Shown here: positions 1 through 8,934 of the stretch, piece by piece
Position numbering within the stretch: the first letter of the stretch is position 1
How the letters are laid out: each line of letters begins with the position of its first letter
Origin: JAEZBP01 sp963832725
GTDB taxonomy: Bacteria; Myxococcota_A; Polyangia; Polyangiales; Sandaracinaceae
Reading direction: 5' to 3'
Length of the DNA: 64,000 nucleotides
Assembly (NCBI GenBank): GCA_963832725.1
Contig: CAWHVG010000005.1
Coordinates: forward strand, 1,116,001 to 1,180,000
Program-made: the position numbers and the translations under genes
The notes under the pieces: model-generated
Database searches by the model: none
Seen by the model: the letters and a program-made list of their open reading frames with translations, nothing else
Told to the model about the DNA's origin: nothing

Positions 1-98
1 GCTCGACCACGACGGCCGTGGTGGTCGCGTCGATCACGGTGCTGGTCTCGGACTCGATCCTCACCCAGCTCTTCTTGAGCCTCGTCGGCCCGAAATGA
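1..98 (+). CDS. C-terminal end of an MlaE-like ABC permease (partial)
   Basis: The third frame is open from the window edge to a TGA at 96-98 and encodes 31 hydrophobic residues ending in LFLSLVGPK. The pattern T-T-x-A-V-V-x-A-S followed by a membrane segment with D-x-x-L-T resembles the end of MlaE-family permeases of outer-membrane lipid transport. This is a resemblance over a short tail only, so another permease is possible. The stop overlaps the ATG of the next gene (ATGA), which points to translational coupling. Confidence 0.45.
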   Translation, partial: STTTAVVVASITVLVSDSILTQLFLSLVGPK

Positions 99-412
99 CC
101 CGCGTTCGCGCCTTCCTGCTCGGCGCGGCAATCGCAATCGTCGCGCTCCTCGCCGTCTCTCTCGACGCGGCGCGGCGGCGCTCGGTGCGCGAACGGGACG
201 CGGCCCGCATGAACGCTGTGGTGGCGCTGACCGGCACATCGGACCTGGCGCTCAGCTCGTCGGCCCGCTGGCTCCGCCATCCCTCCCTGAGCGAGCCGGG
301 CGCCGCGTTCTCCGACTTGCCGTCCAGCCTCGACGTGGAGCCCGCCGGCGCGCTGATCGGCCCGCCCCGCGACATCCTCGAGGTCGGCGCGATCGAGGTG
401 CGTCGCCGGTGA
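95..412 (+). CDS. Small membrane-anchored protein of the ABC export operon
   Basis: This gene encodes 105 residues, with an N-terminal hydrophobic stretch (about residues 6-24) after two arginine-containing residues, followed by a hydrophilic, probably periplasmic tail. I do not recognise the family. The start overlaps the stop of the upstream permease by ATGA, and the stop overlaps the GTG of the FtsX-type permease at 409, so the three are almost certainly co-translated. The position suggests an accessory subunit of the transporter. No lipobox or metal-binding motif is visible. Confidence 0.7.
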   Translation: MTRVRAFLLGAAIAIVALLAVSLDAARRRSVRERDAARMNAVVALTGTSDLALSSSARWLRHPSLSEPGAAFSDLPSSLDVEPAGALIGPPRDILEVGAIEVRRR

Positions 413-1572
413 GACGCCAGCTCGCGATCCTCGACTTCGCGATGGGCTCGCTGCGCCGCCGCGCCGGCAAGAGCCTGGCGCTCACGCTGGGCCTGGCGTT
501 CGTGGTCGGCCTCTTCGCGTCGGCGCTGCTCCTGACCGACGCGCTGGAACGCGAGTACGAGCTCGCCGCCGACCGCATGCCGGACCTGACCGTCCAGAGG
601 CTGGTGGCCGGTCGCCCCGCGCTCATCGACGCCGCCCTCGCGAGCACGCTGACCGACATCCCCACGGTCCGCAGCGTGCGCCCGCGGGTGTGGGGCTACT
701 ACTTCTTCCGCGCGCTCGAGGCGAACATCACCGTTGTCGGGGCCGAGCCGGACGAATCGCTCGACGTCGCGCTCGAGCACGGGCACCTGCCCCGCCAGCC
801 GGGCGAGGTCGCGATCGGCGCCGCCCTGGCCGAGCTGCTCGGCCTGCGGGTCGGCGACGAGCTGGGCATCCCCATCGAGGGCGAGATGCTCTTCAGCGAC
901 GTGGTCGGCACCTTCGGCGACGCCTCGGCGCTTCGGACCGCCAATCTGATCATCGCCACACCCGAGCACGCCCGCGCGCTGCTCGGTGTCCCGGCGGGCG
1001 CGGCGACGGATCTCGCGATCGACCTGACCACGCAGGACGAGGCGCCGGTCGTGCAGACGCGCATCGCCGAGCGCCTCCGCGGCGCCCGCGTCTTGGATCG
1101 GCGCCTGCTCCGCCGCACCTACGAGCTGACCTTCGACGCGCGCGGCGGGCTCCTGGCGGCTTTGCTGGTGCCGGCGCTGGCGGCGTTCCTGCTCTTGGCG
1201 TGGGAGCGCTTGACCGGTCTCGGCGCGGCGGAGCGCCGGGAGATTGGCGTCCTCAAGGCCGTCGGCTGGGGCACGGGCGACGTGCTCGCGGCCCGGATGT
1301 GGGAGTCGTCCGCGATCGCGTTCTTCGGCGCCGCGCTCGGCCTGGTGAGCGCGTACCTCTACGTCTTCTACGCCGGCGCGCCCGGGCTGGCCGACGCGCT
1401 GCTCGGCTGGAGCGCCATCCACCCGCCCTTCCGTTTGGCGCCGGCGCTCGACCTGACGCAGGCGTTCTCGCTGGTGGGCGCGGTGCTCATCCCCTTCGTC
1501 ACCGTCAGCGTCGTCCCGGCGTGGCGGGCGGCGATGATCGATCCCGATCGCGCGATGCGAGGTGCGCCGTGA
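409..1572 (+). CDS. FtsX/MacB-type ABC transporter permease
   Basis: The 387-residue product has the layout of FtsX-family (LolC/E, MacB-like) permeases: a first membrane segment at about residues 20-42, a large periplasmic domain of about 200 residues, then three C-terminal membrane segments starting near residue 255. The loop after the second segment carries the family's L-T-G-L-G-A-A-E-R-R-E-I-G-V-L-K-A-V-G pattern, which contacts the ATPase. It is shorter than MacB and has no fused ATPase. The GTG start overlaps the previous stop, and its stop overlaps the GTG of the ATPase at 1569. The likely role is mechanotransmission or extraction of a lipid or lipoprotein substrate; the substrate is not shown by the sequence. 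Confidence 0.85.
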   Translation: MRRQLAILDFAMGSLRRRAGKSLALTLGLAFVVGLFASALLLTDALEREYELAADRMPDLTVQRLVAGRPALIDAALASTLTDIPTVRSVRPRVWGYYFFRALEANITVVGAEPDESLDVALEHGHLPRQPGEVAIGAALAELLGLRVGDELGIPIEGEMLFSDVVGTFGDASALRTANLIIATPEHARALLGVPAGAATDLAIDLTTQDEAPVVQTRIAERLRGARVLDRRLLRRTYELTFDARGGLLAALLVPALAAFLLLAWERLTGLGAAERREIGVLKAVGWGTGDVLAARMWESSAIAFFGAALGLVSAYLYVFYAGAPGLADALLGWSAIHPPFRLAPALDLTQAFSLVGAVLIPFVTVSVVPAWRAAMIDPDRAMRGAP

Positions 1573-2261
1573 GCGAGACCGCGCTGGAGGTCCACGAGGT
1601 CGCCAAGCGCTACCGGGACGGGAGTCAGACGATCGAGGCGGTCGCATCGGTCAGCCTCCGCGTGCCGAAGGGCGCGCTCTACGTGCTGCGCGGGCCGAGC
1701 GGCTCCGGCAAGACGACCCTGCTCGGCATCCTCGGCGGGATGACCGCGCCGAGCGCAGGCCGCGTGTCGGTGCTCGGTCGGGACGTGTCGCACCTGCGCG
1801 ACCACCACCGGACGAGCCTGCGCCGCGAGCAGGTCGGCTTCGTCTTCCAGGAGCTCTCGCTCATCGAGGGGATGAGCGTGCGGGAGAACGTGCTCCTGCC
1901 GCTGGTCCCGCTCGGCGGCGCGCGAAAGGAGCACCGGGAGCGGGCGGAGGCGCTGCTGAACCGCTTCGGGCTCGGCGACCGCATCGACAGCGCGCCCGAG
2001 CGCTTGAGCGGCGGGCAGAGGCAGCGGGCCGCCATCGCTCGCGCGCTGATCTTGGCGCCGCCCGTCCTGCTCCTGGACGAACCGACGGCGCACCTCGACA
2101 GCGCCAACGCGGGCGAGGTGGTCGACGTGCTGACCGAGCTGCGGGACGAGGGCACCACCGTCGTCGCGGCCACCCACGACCCGCGCCTGGCCGACGATCC
2201 GCGGGTGGATCGGGTCATCACCATGCGCGACGGCGTCGTGGTCGGCGACGAGGCCGGCTGA
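1569..2261 (+). CDS. ABC transporter ATPase, LolD/MacB type
   Basis: The product is 230 residues. Visible motifs are Walker A GPSGSGKTT near residue 41, the Q-loop FVFQELSLIEGMSV, the signature LSGGQRQRAAIARAL, Walker B VLLLDEPT and the switch histidine in ATHDPRLAD. The length and the spacing of the motifs match the LolD/MacB ATPase group that pairs with FtsX-type permeases. GTG at 1569 overlaps the permease stop (GTGA), so the pair is translationally coupled. It should power the permease encoded at 409-1572 from the cytoplasmic side of the inner membrane. Confidence 0.9.
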   Translation: MSETALEVHEVAKRYRDGSQTIEAVASVSLRVPKGALYVLRGPSGSGKTTLLGILGGMTAPSAGRVSVLGRDVSHLRDHHRTSLRREQVGFVFQELSLIEGMSVRENVLLPLVPLGGARKEHRERAEALLNRFGLGDRIDSAPERLSGGQRQRAAIARALILAPPVLLLDEPTAHLDSANAGEVVDVLTELRDEGTTVVAATHDPRLADDPRVDRVITMRDGVVVGDEAG

Positions 2262-2385
2262 GCGCCGCCCTTGCTTCCGGTCGCGGACGGCGCCACGTAG
2301 TAGCCACGCTCGGAATGGAGCTCGGGCCGGAACCCTTGGAGCTCCCCTCCCGCCCGCGGGACGGGAACTGCACCCACGCGGCTGA

Positions 2386-3447
2386 GTGATCTACGGCGAC
2401 GCTCTCCGATCTCGCATGCTGACCAACCTCTTCCGGCCATGGATCCTGGCGCGCCTCCTCTCGGGGACGGCGGTGGCAGCGTTGTGTGTCTTCGCGGTGG
2501 TGATCGCGTGGCGGGTGCTCACGCGCTGGCGCATCGGGGCCACGAGCGAGGGGCAGCTCGCGTTGGAGCGCCGCGCCGAGCTGGTGGCGGCGGTGGTGCA
2601 GGTCGCTCTGGTGACGGCGGTGATCGATCTGGGCCTCACCGTGCTGGCCGCCGATCGGCTGACGCATTCGATCCGCGGCGCGATGTGCGCCTGGGGCGTC
2701 TTCGATGCGAGCCGCTGGGGCTTCGCGGCGCTCGGCACCAGCGCCCTGGCGGCCGCGGCGTGCGCGCTCTGGGTGGTGCTGCACCGCTTGGATATCCGGC
2801 TCGAGAAACCGGTGCTCACCCGCAAGAAGTACTTCGCGCTCTTCGCCGTCGCGCCGCTCGTGTGGCTCGATCTCGGCGTCACCTTGGCCTGGGCGCTCGA
2901 CCTCGACATGCAGGTGGTGGCCTCATGCTGCTCGGTCGGCCTGGACGACGCGCTCGGGAACGGCGCCAGCGCGGCCGGCGGCCCCCGGGAGCTGGCCGCG
3001 TCGATCGCGCTCGCCGCGGGCATCTTCGCATCGCTCTCGGCGTTCTGGGCCTGGCGCAGGCCGAGCAGGCTGGCTTCGATCGCCACCGCGACCGGCAGCC
3101 TGATCGCCCTCGCCGCCGCGTTCCCCGCCGTCCTCTGGTACGTCGCGCCACACGTGTACGAGACCCCACACCACCTCTGCCCCTTCTGCCTCTTGCACGC
3201 CGACGTCGGCGGCATCGGCTGGCCGCTCTTCGGCGCGCTCTTCGGGGCCGCGATCTGCGGGCTGGCCGTCGGCTTGGTGGAGGCCTTCCGAGGGGCGAGC
3301 GGAGAGCCGGGGACCGTGTCGGCGATGGAGCGGCGGCTCTCGGGGTGGGCAGCGGCGCTCTGGCTCGCCACACTGCTGATCGCGTCGGCGCCCGTGTTGC
3401 GCTACGCGTGGATCACGGGGGGTGCTTCGCTCTTCGGAGGTGTCTGA
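2386..3447 (+). CDS. Multi-pass membrane protein paired with a NosL lipoprotein
   Basis: The product is up to 353 residues with about eight hydrophobic segments. The GTG at 2386 lacks a clear ribosome site; an ATG at 2416 is the alternative and gives a more usual membrane-protein start. A short loop contains HHLCPFCLLH, a CxxC pair flanked by histidines, which could bind copper or take part in thiol exchange. The stop at 3447 is one base before the NosL gene, so the two are very likely one operon. I do not recognise a named family. A role in copper or sulfur handling at the membrane together with NosL is an inference. Confidence 0.75.
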   Translation: MIYGDALRSRMLTNLFRPWILARLLSGTAVAALCVFAVVIAWRVLTRWRIGATSEGQLALERRAELVAAVVQVALVTAVIDLGLTVLAADRLTHSIRGAMCAWGVFDASRWGFAALGTSALAAAACALWVVLHRLDIRLEKPVLTRKKYFALFAVAPLVWLDLGVTLAWALDLDMQVVASCCSVGLDDALGNGASAAGGPRELAASIALAAGIFASLSAFWAWRRPSRLASIATATGSLIALAAAFPAVLWYVAPHVYETPHHLCPFCLLHADVGGIGWPLFGALFGAAICGLAVGLVEAFRGASGEPGTVSAMERRLSGWAAALWLATLLIASAPVLRYAWITGGASLFGGV

Positions 3448-3448
3448 C

Positions 3449-3916
3449 GTGAACCTCGTACGTTCCTTCCGACCGACCGTGACCGTGCTCGCCCTGCTGC
3501 TGACCCTGGCCTCGTGCGGGCAGCAGAGCTCGGCCCAAGCGCAACCCGACCGCTGCGACAACTGCGGGATGCGCATCGATCCGCACTCCGGCTGGCGCGC
3601 GGGCGGCGTGTCCAACACCGGCCAGCAGGTGGCGTTCGACACGCCCAAGTGCTTGTTTCGCTACCACCACCAGCACGGCGGCGTAGGGCAGCCTTGGGCG
3701 ATCGAGTACTACTCGCAGGAGCGGCGGCCCGCGCGCCACCTCTTCTACGTGCTCGGCACCGACTTGTCGGGCCCGATGGGACGCGACCTGGTGCCGGTCG
3801 AGGGCCGCGAGGCCGCGCTCCGGCTGAAGCGCGACCACCACGGCGAGCAGGTCCTCGCGTTCGACGAGGTCAGCCTCGAGATCGTCGACGGGCTCTTCCG
3901 GCCCAGCTCGCGCTGA
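3449..3916 (+). CDS. nosL: NosL family lipoprotein, probable copper-binding
   Basis: The start is GTG 3449, eight bases after GGAGG (3436-3440). The product is 155 residues with a lipoprotein signal (LTLASC, Cys at residue 23) and the NosL copper-site pattern CDNCGM at residues 36-41, followed by the typical fold in which a substrate-like cysteine (DTPKCLF) and conserved aromatic residues recur. NosL proteins deliver Cu(I), classically to nitrous oxide reductase. No nosZ, nosD, nosF or nosY is present here, so this copy probably serves another copper enzyme or the upstream membrane protein. It likely sits on the periplasmic face, anchored by lipid. Confidence 0.85.
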   Translation: MNLVRSFRPTVTVLALLLTLASCGQQSSAQAQPDRCDNCGMRIDPHSGWRAGGVSNTGQQVAFDTPKCLFRYHHQHGGVGQPWAIEYYSQERRPARHLFYVLGTDLSGPMGRDLVPVEGREAALRLKRDHHGEQVLAFDEVSLEIVDGLFRPSSR

Positions 3917-3954
3917 GGGTCCGTCGACGGCGAAATACCCGCCCCGAGCAGATC

Positions 3955-3985
3955 GGGCCCATCAGATTGGGCCCATCAGATTGGG
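3955..3985. repeat. 14-bp tandem repeat across a stop codon
   Basis: The unit GGGCCCATCAGATT occurs twice in direct tandem (3955-3968 and 3969-3982) followed by GGG. The second unit contains the stop codon (3976-3978) of the minus-strand VWA gene. It lies between two convergent genes and looks like a small slippage duplication. Confidence 0.8.
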
Positions 3986-5316
3986 ATCGTGGCGCAGCCG
4001 AACTGCACGTCGACGCTCCGGCTCTCGCCGGGCGCCGCCTGCACCGCGTCGCAGGTCGCCGGACAGAGGACGACCGATGTCGGCATCGACTCGTCGTCGT
4101 AGTGCCAGCCGCCACGGCTGTCGCACGCCGCGCCGTCGCTCACCTTGCCGAGCCGCGTCGGACCGGAGCCGGTGTCGACGAAGACGTTGATGCGATCGCG
4201 CTGGAAGAAGCTCCCGGTCGGCGGATCCGGGATGGGGATGGTGCAGTCGATGCGACTGGTGCGCTCCACCGCGCTCGCCACATCGTCGAAGAAGGGGCCC
4301 CAGGCGGAGGGGCCGTCGCAGATCTGCGCGCGCACGCCGCCGGTGCGGGTCACGAGGTCCGTGTAGGTGTAGCCGGGCGACGGCGGATGGCTTCCGTCCG
4401 AGTAGGTGCACGTGACGCTGGGGTCGGTCTCGGAGCCCCATCCGTAGAGGGCGTTGAAGGTGTAGCCCTCGAAGAGGGTGCCGTACGTGTCCGTGAGGAT
4501 GCCCGGCCCGAGCTCCTTCGAGTTGAAGGGGTTCCCGCCGCCCGGGAAGTCCTCGAGCGACGTCGTCGTCAGCGGCGGATCGGACGACGAGCAGGACGCG
4601 CCCGCCGCGCGGTCGCACGTACGCGAGTTGTCGTCGGTGACGAAGACGATCGTCTTGGTGGCCTCCGGGCGCAGCAGATCCAGCCAGGGAGCGCTGCCGT
4701 GCGACTGGGAGGCGGTGTAGCCGGACGCCTGGCCCAGCGTGCCCAGGAACTGCTCGACCGGCTGGGTGCTGTAGATGTCGAGGTCGACCTGGAAGAAGCT
4801 CGGGCCGTCGCCGCAACTCGTGTCGCCCGAGAGCGGCGGCGGAATGCAGACCTGATAGCGATTGCCGGCCGCGTTCTCGCCCATCCCGCGCAGGCTGAGC
4901 ATGATCACGCGATAGTCCAGCGAGCGCGAGCCGATCAGCGACGCGAAGTCGTTCAGCCCCGCCTGCACCTGCTCGATCGCCGGCTGCATGCTCACCGAGT
5001 TGTCGACCATCCAGATGATGTCGACGGGCAAGCGCTCCACGGTAGCCGTCGCGGTCTGCGACGCGCAGGCGGCATCCGGATCGAGCGGGCTATCCGGCGG
5101 AGGGCCTGCATCGCGCGGGCCCGGACTGGCGTCGAAGACCGGCTGGCTCGCGTCCATCCCGGCGTCGGGCGGCGCAGTCGAGGCATCCCGAACGGGGATC
5201 AGCGGCTGCGAGCAGGTGCAGCCGGTGGCGAAGACGAGAACACCGACGAGCGCGCGTGAAAGCACGAGCGAAAAGTTACCATTCCATGCTCGGCGTGTCT
5301 GCGTAGGACGGATCAT
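3976..5316 (-). CDS. Secreted VWA-like lipoprotein with Asp-Ala-Gly linker
   Basis: The product is up to 446 residues. A lipoprotein signal ends at FATGC (Cys near residue 33), followed by a Pro/Asp/Ala-rich linker. A von Willebrand A-like domain begins near residue 95 with WMVDNSVSM, a D-x-S-x-S metal-site motif, then a region with IVFVTDDNSRTC. The remainder is Cys-containing and seems unique to such myxobacterial surface proteins. An alternative GTG start near 5264 gives a shorter n-region just before the hydrophobic core. Role unknown; cell-surface adhesion or sensing is an inference from the domain. Confidence 0.8.
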   Translation of the reverse strand: MIRPTQTRRAWNGNFSLVLSRALVGVLVFATGCTCSQPLIPVRDASTAPPDAGMDASQPVFDASPGPRDAGPPPDSPLDPDAACASQTATATVERLPVDIIWMVDNSVSMQPAIEQVQAGLNDFASLIGSRSLDYRVIMLSLRGMGENAAGNRYQVCIPPPLSGDTSCGDGPSFFQVDLDIYSTQPVEQFLGTLGQASGYTASQSHGSAPWLDLLRPEATKTIVFVTDDNSRTCDRAAGASCSSSDPPLTTTSLEDFPGGGNPFNSKELGPGILTDTYGTLFEGYTFNALYGWGSETDPSVTCTYSDGSHPPSPGYTYTDLVTRTGGVRAQICDGPSAWGPFFDDVASAVERTSRIDCTIPIPDPPTGSFFQRDRINVFVDTGSGPTRLGKVSDGAACDSRGGWHYDDESMPTSVVLCPATCDAVQAAPGESRSVDVQFGCATIPI

Positions 5317-5418
5317 TCACCAGAACGTCCGATGGTCCCCAAGGGCTCTCGGCGTCCGGCGTGGTCGTGAGCGCTCCGGGCTGAGGCGGCGGGTTCACCT
5401 GATTGCTACCCTCGGTGG

Positions 5419-6531
5419 GTGCGTTGGGCTGCCTCGACCGCGCTGACCGCTCTTCTGACGCTCTCGTCGCCGGTGGCGCTCGCACAGCCGGCGGCGGACC
5501 GAGGCGATCACGGAGGGTGGCGCGAGCTGCTCGATCCCGAGCGCCGGCAGGGTCTCCACTACCGCCAAGCGGGTCTGATCCGGCTGGTCCAGGGCCTCCA
5601 CCGCGACGCGGTCGCGCTCGACAGCCCGCCCTGGGTGCTGCTCGACCAGGCCCTGCTCCGCTTCGAGCGAGCGCGCAGGCGCATTCCGGACGATCCGGAG
5701 CTGGCCTACTACACGGCGTATGCGCTGACCGCGTACGAGAGCCCGGCGCCGGACGGCGGCACGGAGCGACGCACGGACGAGGCCGTGGAGGCCTGGCAGC
5801 GAGTCCGCGAGCTGGATCCCACCTTCTTCCCCGACCGCGTGGCGCTGGAGCTGGCCTCCCTGCACATGCGGCGGCTCGAGTTCGCGGAGGCGCGGGCGGA
5901 GTTCGAGATCGCCCTGCGCTCGGCCGTACCGCCCACGGTGGACCTGCTCAACCGCTTCTTCCTCGCGGCGCCCACCGAAGTGGCGCTGGCGGGGATGTTC
6001 GGCCCCGCGAGCCTGCCCACCCTGCACGGGAACCTCGCCGAGGCGGCGATGCTGACCGGCGATCTCGACGCCGCCGTCGAGCACTACCGCGCCGCCCGCG
6101 CGGGGGCCGACAACTCCGTGACACGCTCGCTGGCGCAGTGGGGCCTGGCGGTCGCACTGGACCGGAGCGGCGCCCACGAGGACGCCGTCGGAGCGGCGCG
6201 ACGGGCGGTACGCGAGGATCCGCTGAGCGCGCTCCCGATGTACCAGAACGCGGTGGACGACTACGGCAACTTCGCCGTCCTGCACATCGAAGGCGTCTTC
6301 TTCGAGCCGCGCTGGGAGATCCGCGCCTACGAGGCGCTCGGGCACGAGGCCCTCGGCCACCCCGAGGACGGCCCGGCGGATCCGGACGAGCTCCGTCGCG
6401 CGCTGGTGAGCTGGCGCTACTTCCTCGCCGAAGGCGGCGTCGCTTCCCGCTACGCGCCCATGGTGCGGAGGAACATCGAGCGCCTCGAGCGCGAGCTCGG
6501 CGACGCGGCGCAGGCGAGCGGGAGCCGGTGA
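5419..6531 (+). CDS. Exported TPR-type protein
   Basis: Starting at GTG 5419, the 370-residue product begins with a cleavable signal (MRWAAST... ending ALAQ near residue 23). The rest is alpha-helical with TPR-like helix pairs, for example around residues 70-170 (FERARRRIPDDPELAYYTAY; RLEFAEARAEFEIALRS) and 210-290. Segments such as EHYRAARAGADNSVTRSLAQ fit the same pattern. No catalytic motif is visible. It is convergent with the oxoamine synthase gene at 6565, leaving only 33 bases between them. Likely a periplasmic scaffold protein of unknown partner. Confidence 0.75.
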   Translation: MRWAASTALTALLTLSSPVALAQPAADRGDHGGWRELLDPERRQGLHYRQAGLIRLVQGLHRDAVALDSPPWVLLDQALLRFERARRRIPDDPELAYYTAYALTAYESPAPDGGTERRTDEAVEAWQRVRELDPTFFPDRVALELASLHMRRLEFAEARAEFEIALRSAVPPTVDLLNRFFLAAPTEVALAGMFGPASLPTLHGNLAEAAMLTGDLDAAVEHYRAARAGADNSVTRSLAQWGLAVALDRSGAHEDAVGAARRAVREDPLSALPMYQNAVDDYGNFAVLHIEGVFFEPRWEIRAYEALGHEALGHPEDGPADPDELRRALVSWRYFLAEGGVASRYAPMVRRNIERLERELGDAAQASGSR

Positions 6532-6564
6532 GAGCCGCTCGCTCGGAATCGTGCGCCCGGAGGA

Positions 6565-7794
6565 TCAGTCCTCGAGCGGACCGATGTCCTCGCCGCTGAG
6601 GACGAAGAAGGCGTCGCCGTAGAGCTCGAGCAGCTCGAGCGCCTGGTCCATGTCCTCCTGGGTGTGGCCGCGGGTGATGTTCACGCGGAGGCGCTCCTCG
6701 CCCTTCTTCACGCCCGGGTAGGTGATCGGCACCATCATCACGCCGTTCTCCATCAGCGCGACGTGCATGAAGAGCGCCTTGCGCTCGTCCTTGCACATCA
6801 CCGGCATGATGTGCGTGTCGCTCTTGCCGAGGTCGAAACCGATCTCGAGCAGGCGGCCGCGGAAATACTCCGCCTTCTGGTGCAGCTCGGTGACCAGCGC
6901 GGGGCCGTTCTCCTCGAGCATGCCGAGGATGGTCGCTGCCGCCGCCACGATCGGCACCGGCAGCGACGCGCTGAAGAGGAAGCTGCGCGCGCGGTGCTTG
7001 ATGTGGTCGATGACGTCGCGCTCGCCGAGCACGATGCCGCCGATGCCGCCGAAGACCTTGCTGAAGGTGCTGACGACGACGGGCACACGCCCTTCGAGGC
7101 CCGCGTCCTCCAGGATCCCGCGGCCGTGGGTGCCGAGGGTGCCCGAGCCGTGGGCGTCGTCGAGGACCAGGATGGCGTCCTTCTCGTCGCAGACCTCGAC
7201 GATGTCGTGGATCTTCGCCTTGTCGCCGTCGAGCGAGTAGATGCCCTCGATCAGCACCATCGCGTTCTCGCGCTCGCGGGTGTTGAGCACACGCGTCAGC
7301 GAGCGGACCGAGTTGTGGTTGAAGAAGCGGACCTCGGGCGACTCGACCGGCGTGCCCGCCGCCAGGAAGGTCCCGTCGAGGATGCAGGCGTGGGCCAGGT
7401 TGTCGAGGATCAGCGTGGTCTTCGAGTCGGCGAACGACATGATGGTGCCGACCATCGCCTGGTAACCGGTCGTGAACACGACGCAGGCCTCGAACCCGAA
7501 GTATGCCGCGAGGCGCTCCTCCAGCTCGACGTGGGCGGTCGTGGTCGCCTGGATGCGCGAGCTCGACAGGCCGCAGGCGAAGCGGTCGACGGCCGCGTGG
7601 GCGGCCTCCTTCACCTTCGGGTGGTTCGTCAGCCCGAGGTAGTCGTTGCTGCTGAAGTTGACGATCGGCTGGCCGGCAATCGTCGTGTGCAGCCCGCCCG
7701 ACTCGAAGGGCCGGAAGTACGGGTAGACCTGCTTCTCTTTGGCCTCGCGGATGCGGGCCAGCTCGGCGTGCGCCTTGTCTTGGATCCAGCTCAT
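6565..7794 (-). CDS. Alpha-oxoamine synthase (serine palmitoyltransferase / KBL / BioF family)
   Basis: PLP-dependent enzyme of 409 residues (start chosen at MSWIQDKAHA; 13 further upstream codons are open). It shows the family N-terminus with NFSSNDYLGL at residues 46-55, a PLP-stacking histidine in NLAHAC (135), the DDAHG motif (212-216) and the Schiff-base lysine in VSTFSKVFGGIGG (K246). The family condenses an amino acid with an acyl-CoA or acyl-ACP, releasing CO2. The sequence alone does not separate serine palmitoyltransferase, 2-amino-3-ketobutyrate ligase or BioF. The ketosynthases, acyl-AMP ligase and carrier proteins nearby favour a lipid product made from an acyl-ACP; bioB lies 33 kb away, so BioF is less likely. 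Confidence 0.85.
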   Translation of the reverse strand: MSWIQDKAHAELARIREAKEKQVYPYFRPFESGGLHTTIAGQPIVNFSSNDYLGLTNHPKVKEAAHAAVDRFACGLSSSRIQATTTAHVELEERLAAYFGFEACVVFTTGYQAMVGTIMSFADSKTTLILDNLAHACILDGTFLAAGTPVESPEVRFFNHNSVRSLTRVLNTRERENAMVLIEGIYSLDGDKAKIHDIVEVCDEKDAILVLDDAHGSGTLGTHGRGILEDAGLEGRVPVVVSTFSKVFGGIGGIVLGERDVIDHIKHRARSFLFSASLPVPIVAAAATILGMLEENGPALVTELHQKAEYFRGRLLEIGFDLGKSDTHIMPVMCKDERKALFMHVALMENGVMMVPITYPGVKKGEERLRVNITRGHTQEDMDQALELLELYGDAFFVLSGEDIGPLED

Positions 7795-8052
7795 CGTCGT
7801 CTCGCTGCTGCCATCTCGTCTAGGGCGGCCCAACCATGATCGCGAATCGCGCTCGGGGCCAGTCGGTCAGGGTCTGGAGCTCCCTCCCCCGTTCGACGGA
7901 GGAGGGCTGGGGTGGGGGCTGCGGATGCAATCAGCAGTCCAGTCGTCCCCGGACGACCCTTGCGCATTTCGTGACACCTCCCCCCACCCGGCGGATCATG
8001 GCGCCGTTTTCACCCGAGGCCGCCGTGTCTCGGGCGCACATGGAGGAACGAG

Positions 8053-8704
8053 ATGCGAGACACCCTTCGACGTGGCGCCATGCCCATCGCGGTCGCCGCC
8101 GCCATCCTCTGCTCGGTCGCGGCGACCCCGAGCGCGAAGGCGGACCAGGGCGCGGGCGCATTCCGGCTCGGGGCGGACATCCCGATCTTCGCGATCAACG
8201 AATTTCCGAACGCGAGCGGCCTGATACCACAGCTGACGATGCAGCTCGGCCCGGTCGGGAACGGGTTCTACGCTACAGCCCCGTCGCGCTCATCGCGGCG
8301 AGCTTGGCTACCAGGTCACCGACTCGATCGTCATCGGCGCCCGGGCGGGCTTTGGAATCGGGCTCGGCCACTACCGGGGAGGGGGGCCTGCTGGTCCGTT
8401 CCTGCCGGACAACGACGTCAACGTCGGCGTCGTCTCGCTCTTGCCCTACTTCGAGTACCTCTTCCTGAGCGGCAACATGCGGCCCTTCGTGGGCGCCCAG
8501 GCGGGCTTCCAGGTCTTCTTCCCCGACAGCCAGGACGCGCAGGGCTCGTTCATCGGCGGCGGCCTCGGCGGTGTGCACTTCTTCGTCACACCCTCGTTCT
8601 CGATCTCGCCCTACGTGACCGTGGACTTCGTCTACCGCGGTGCCGACAAGAACGCCGGCGTCGACGCCATCCTCGGTGTCAGCTTCGAAGGCTGGATGAA
8701 CTGA
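8053..8704 (+). CDS. Outer-membrane beta-barrel-like protein (two apparent frameshifts)
   Basis: The gene starts at ATG 8053 after GGAGGAACGAG and encodes a signal peptide (MRDTLRRGAMPIAVAAAI..., cleaved near SAKA). The rest has alternating hydrophobic/polar strands rich in Gly and aromatic residues (PYFEYLFLSGNMRPFVGAQA; SPYVTVDFVYRG), typical of small outer-membrane barrels of about 215 residues. Two one-base losses near 8264 and 8302 break the frame; restoring them joins GNGFYRYSPVALIAAELGYQ. It lies inside the lipid cluster and is divergent from the oxoamine synthase gene, so it may handle the cluster's product at the outer membrane, but that is inference. Confidence 0.65.
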
Positions 8705-8934
8705 CGAGGCCGTGGTCGGCAGGTCGGCCGAACGGCGTCGCGACCACGACGCCGTTCGGCCCGAGACCGACGCCGCGCCCCACGAGACAGAGGCTCGACG
8801 CGACGGGGCGAACGTCACGCCCGAACGCGCCGATGACGCCGACACGAAGGCTCGCGGCGAGCGCTCGAAGGTCGACCGTACCGCTAATCCGCGACGCGGC
8901 GCGAACGCCGAGCGCGTGAGCCGAGCTCCGAGCC
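8705..8934. other. Intergenic region without recognisable feature
   Basis: This stretch lies between the convergent beta-barrel gene and the second ketosynthase gene. It is GC-rich with weak local inverted repeats (for example around GGCCGAACGGCGTCG). I see no gene or clear terminator in it. Confidence 0.4.

Noticed and set aside
6565..7794. BioF assignment for the oxoamine synthase
   Set aside because: The fold fits, but bioB is 33 kb away and the neighbours are lipid-assembly genes. Kept only as a possibility.
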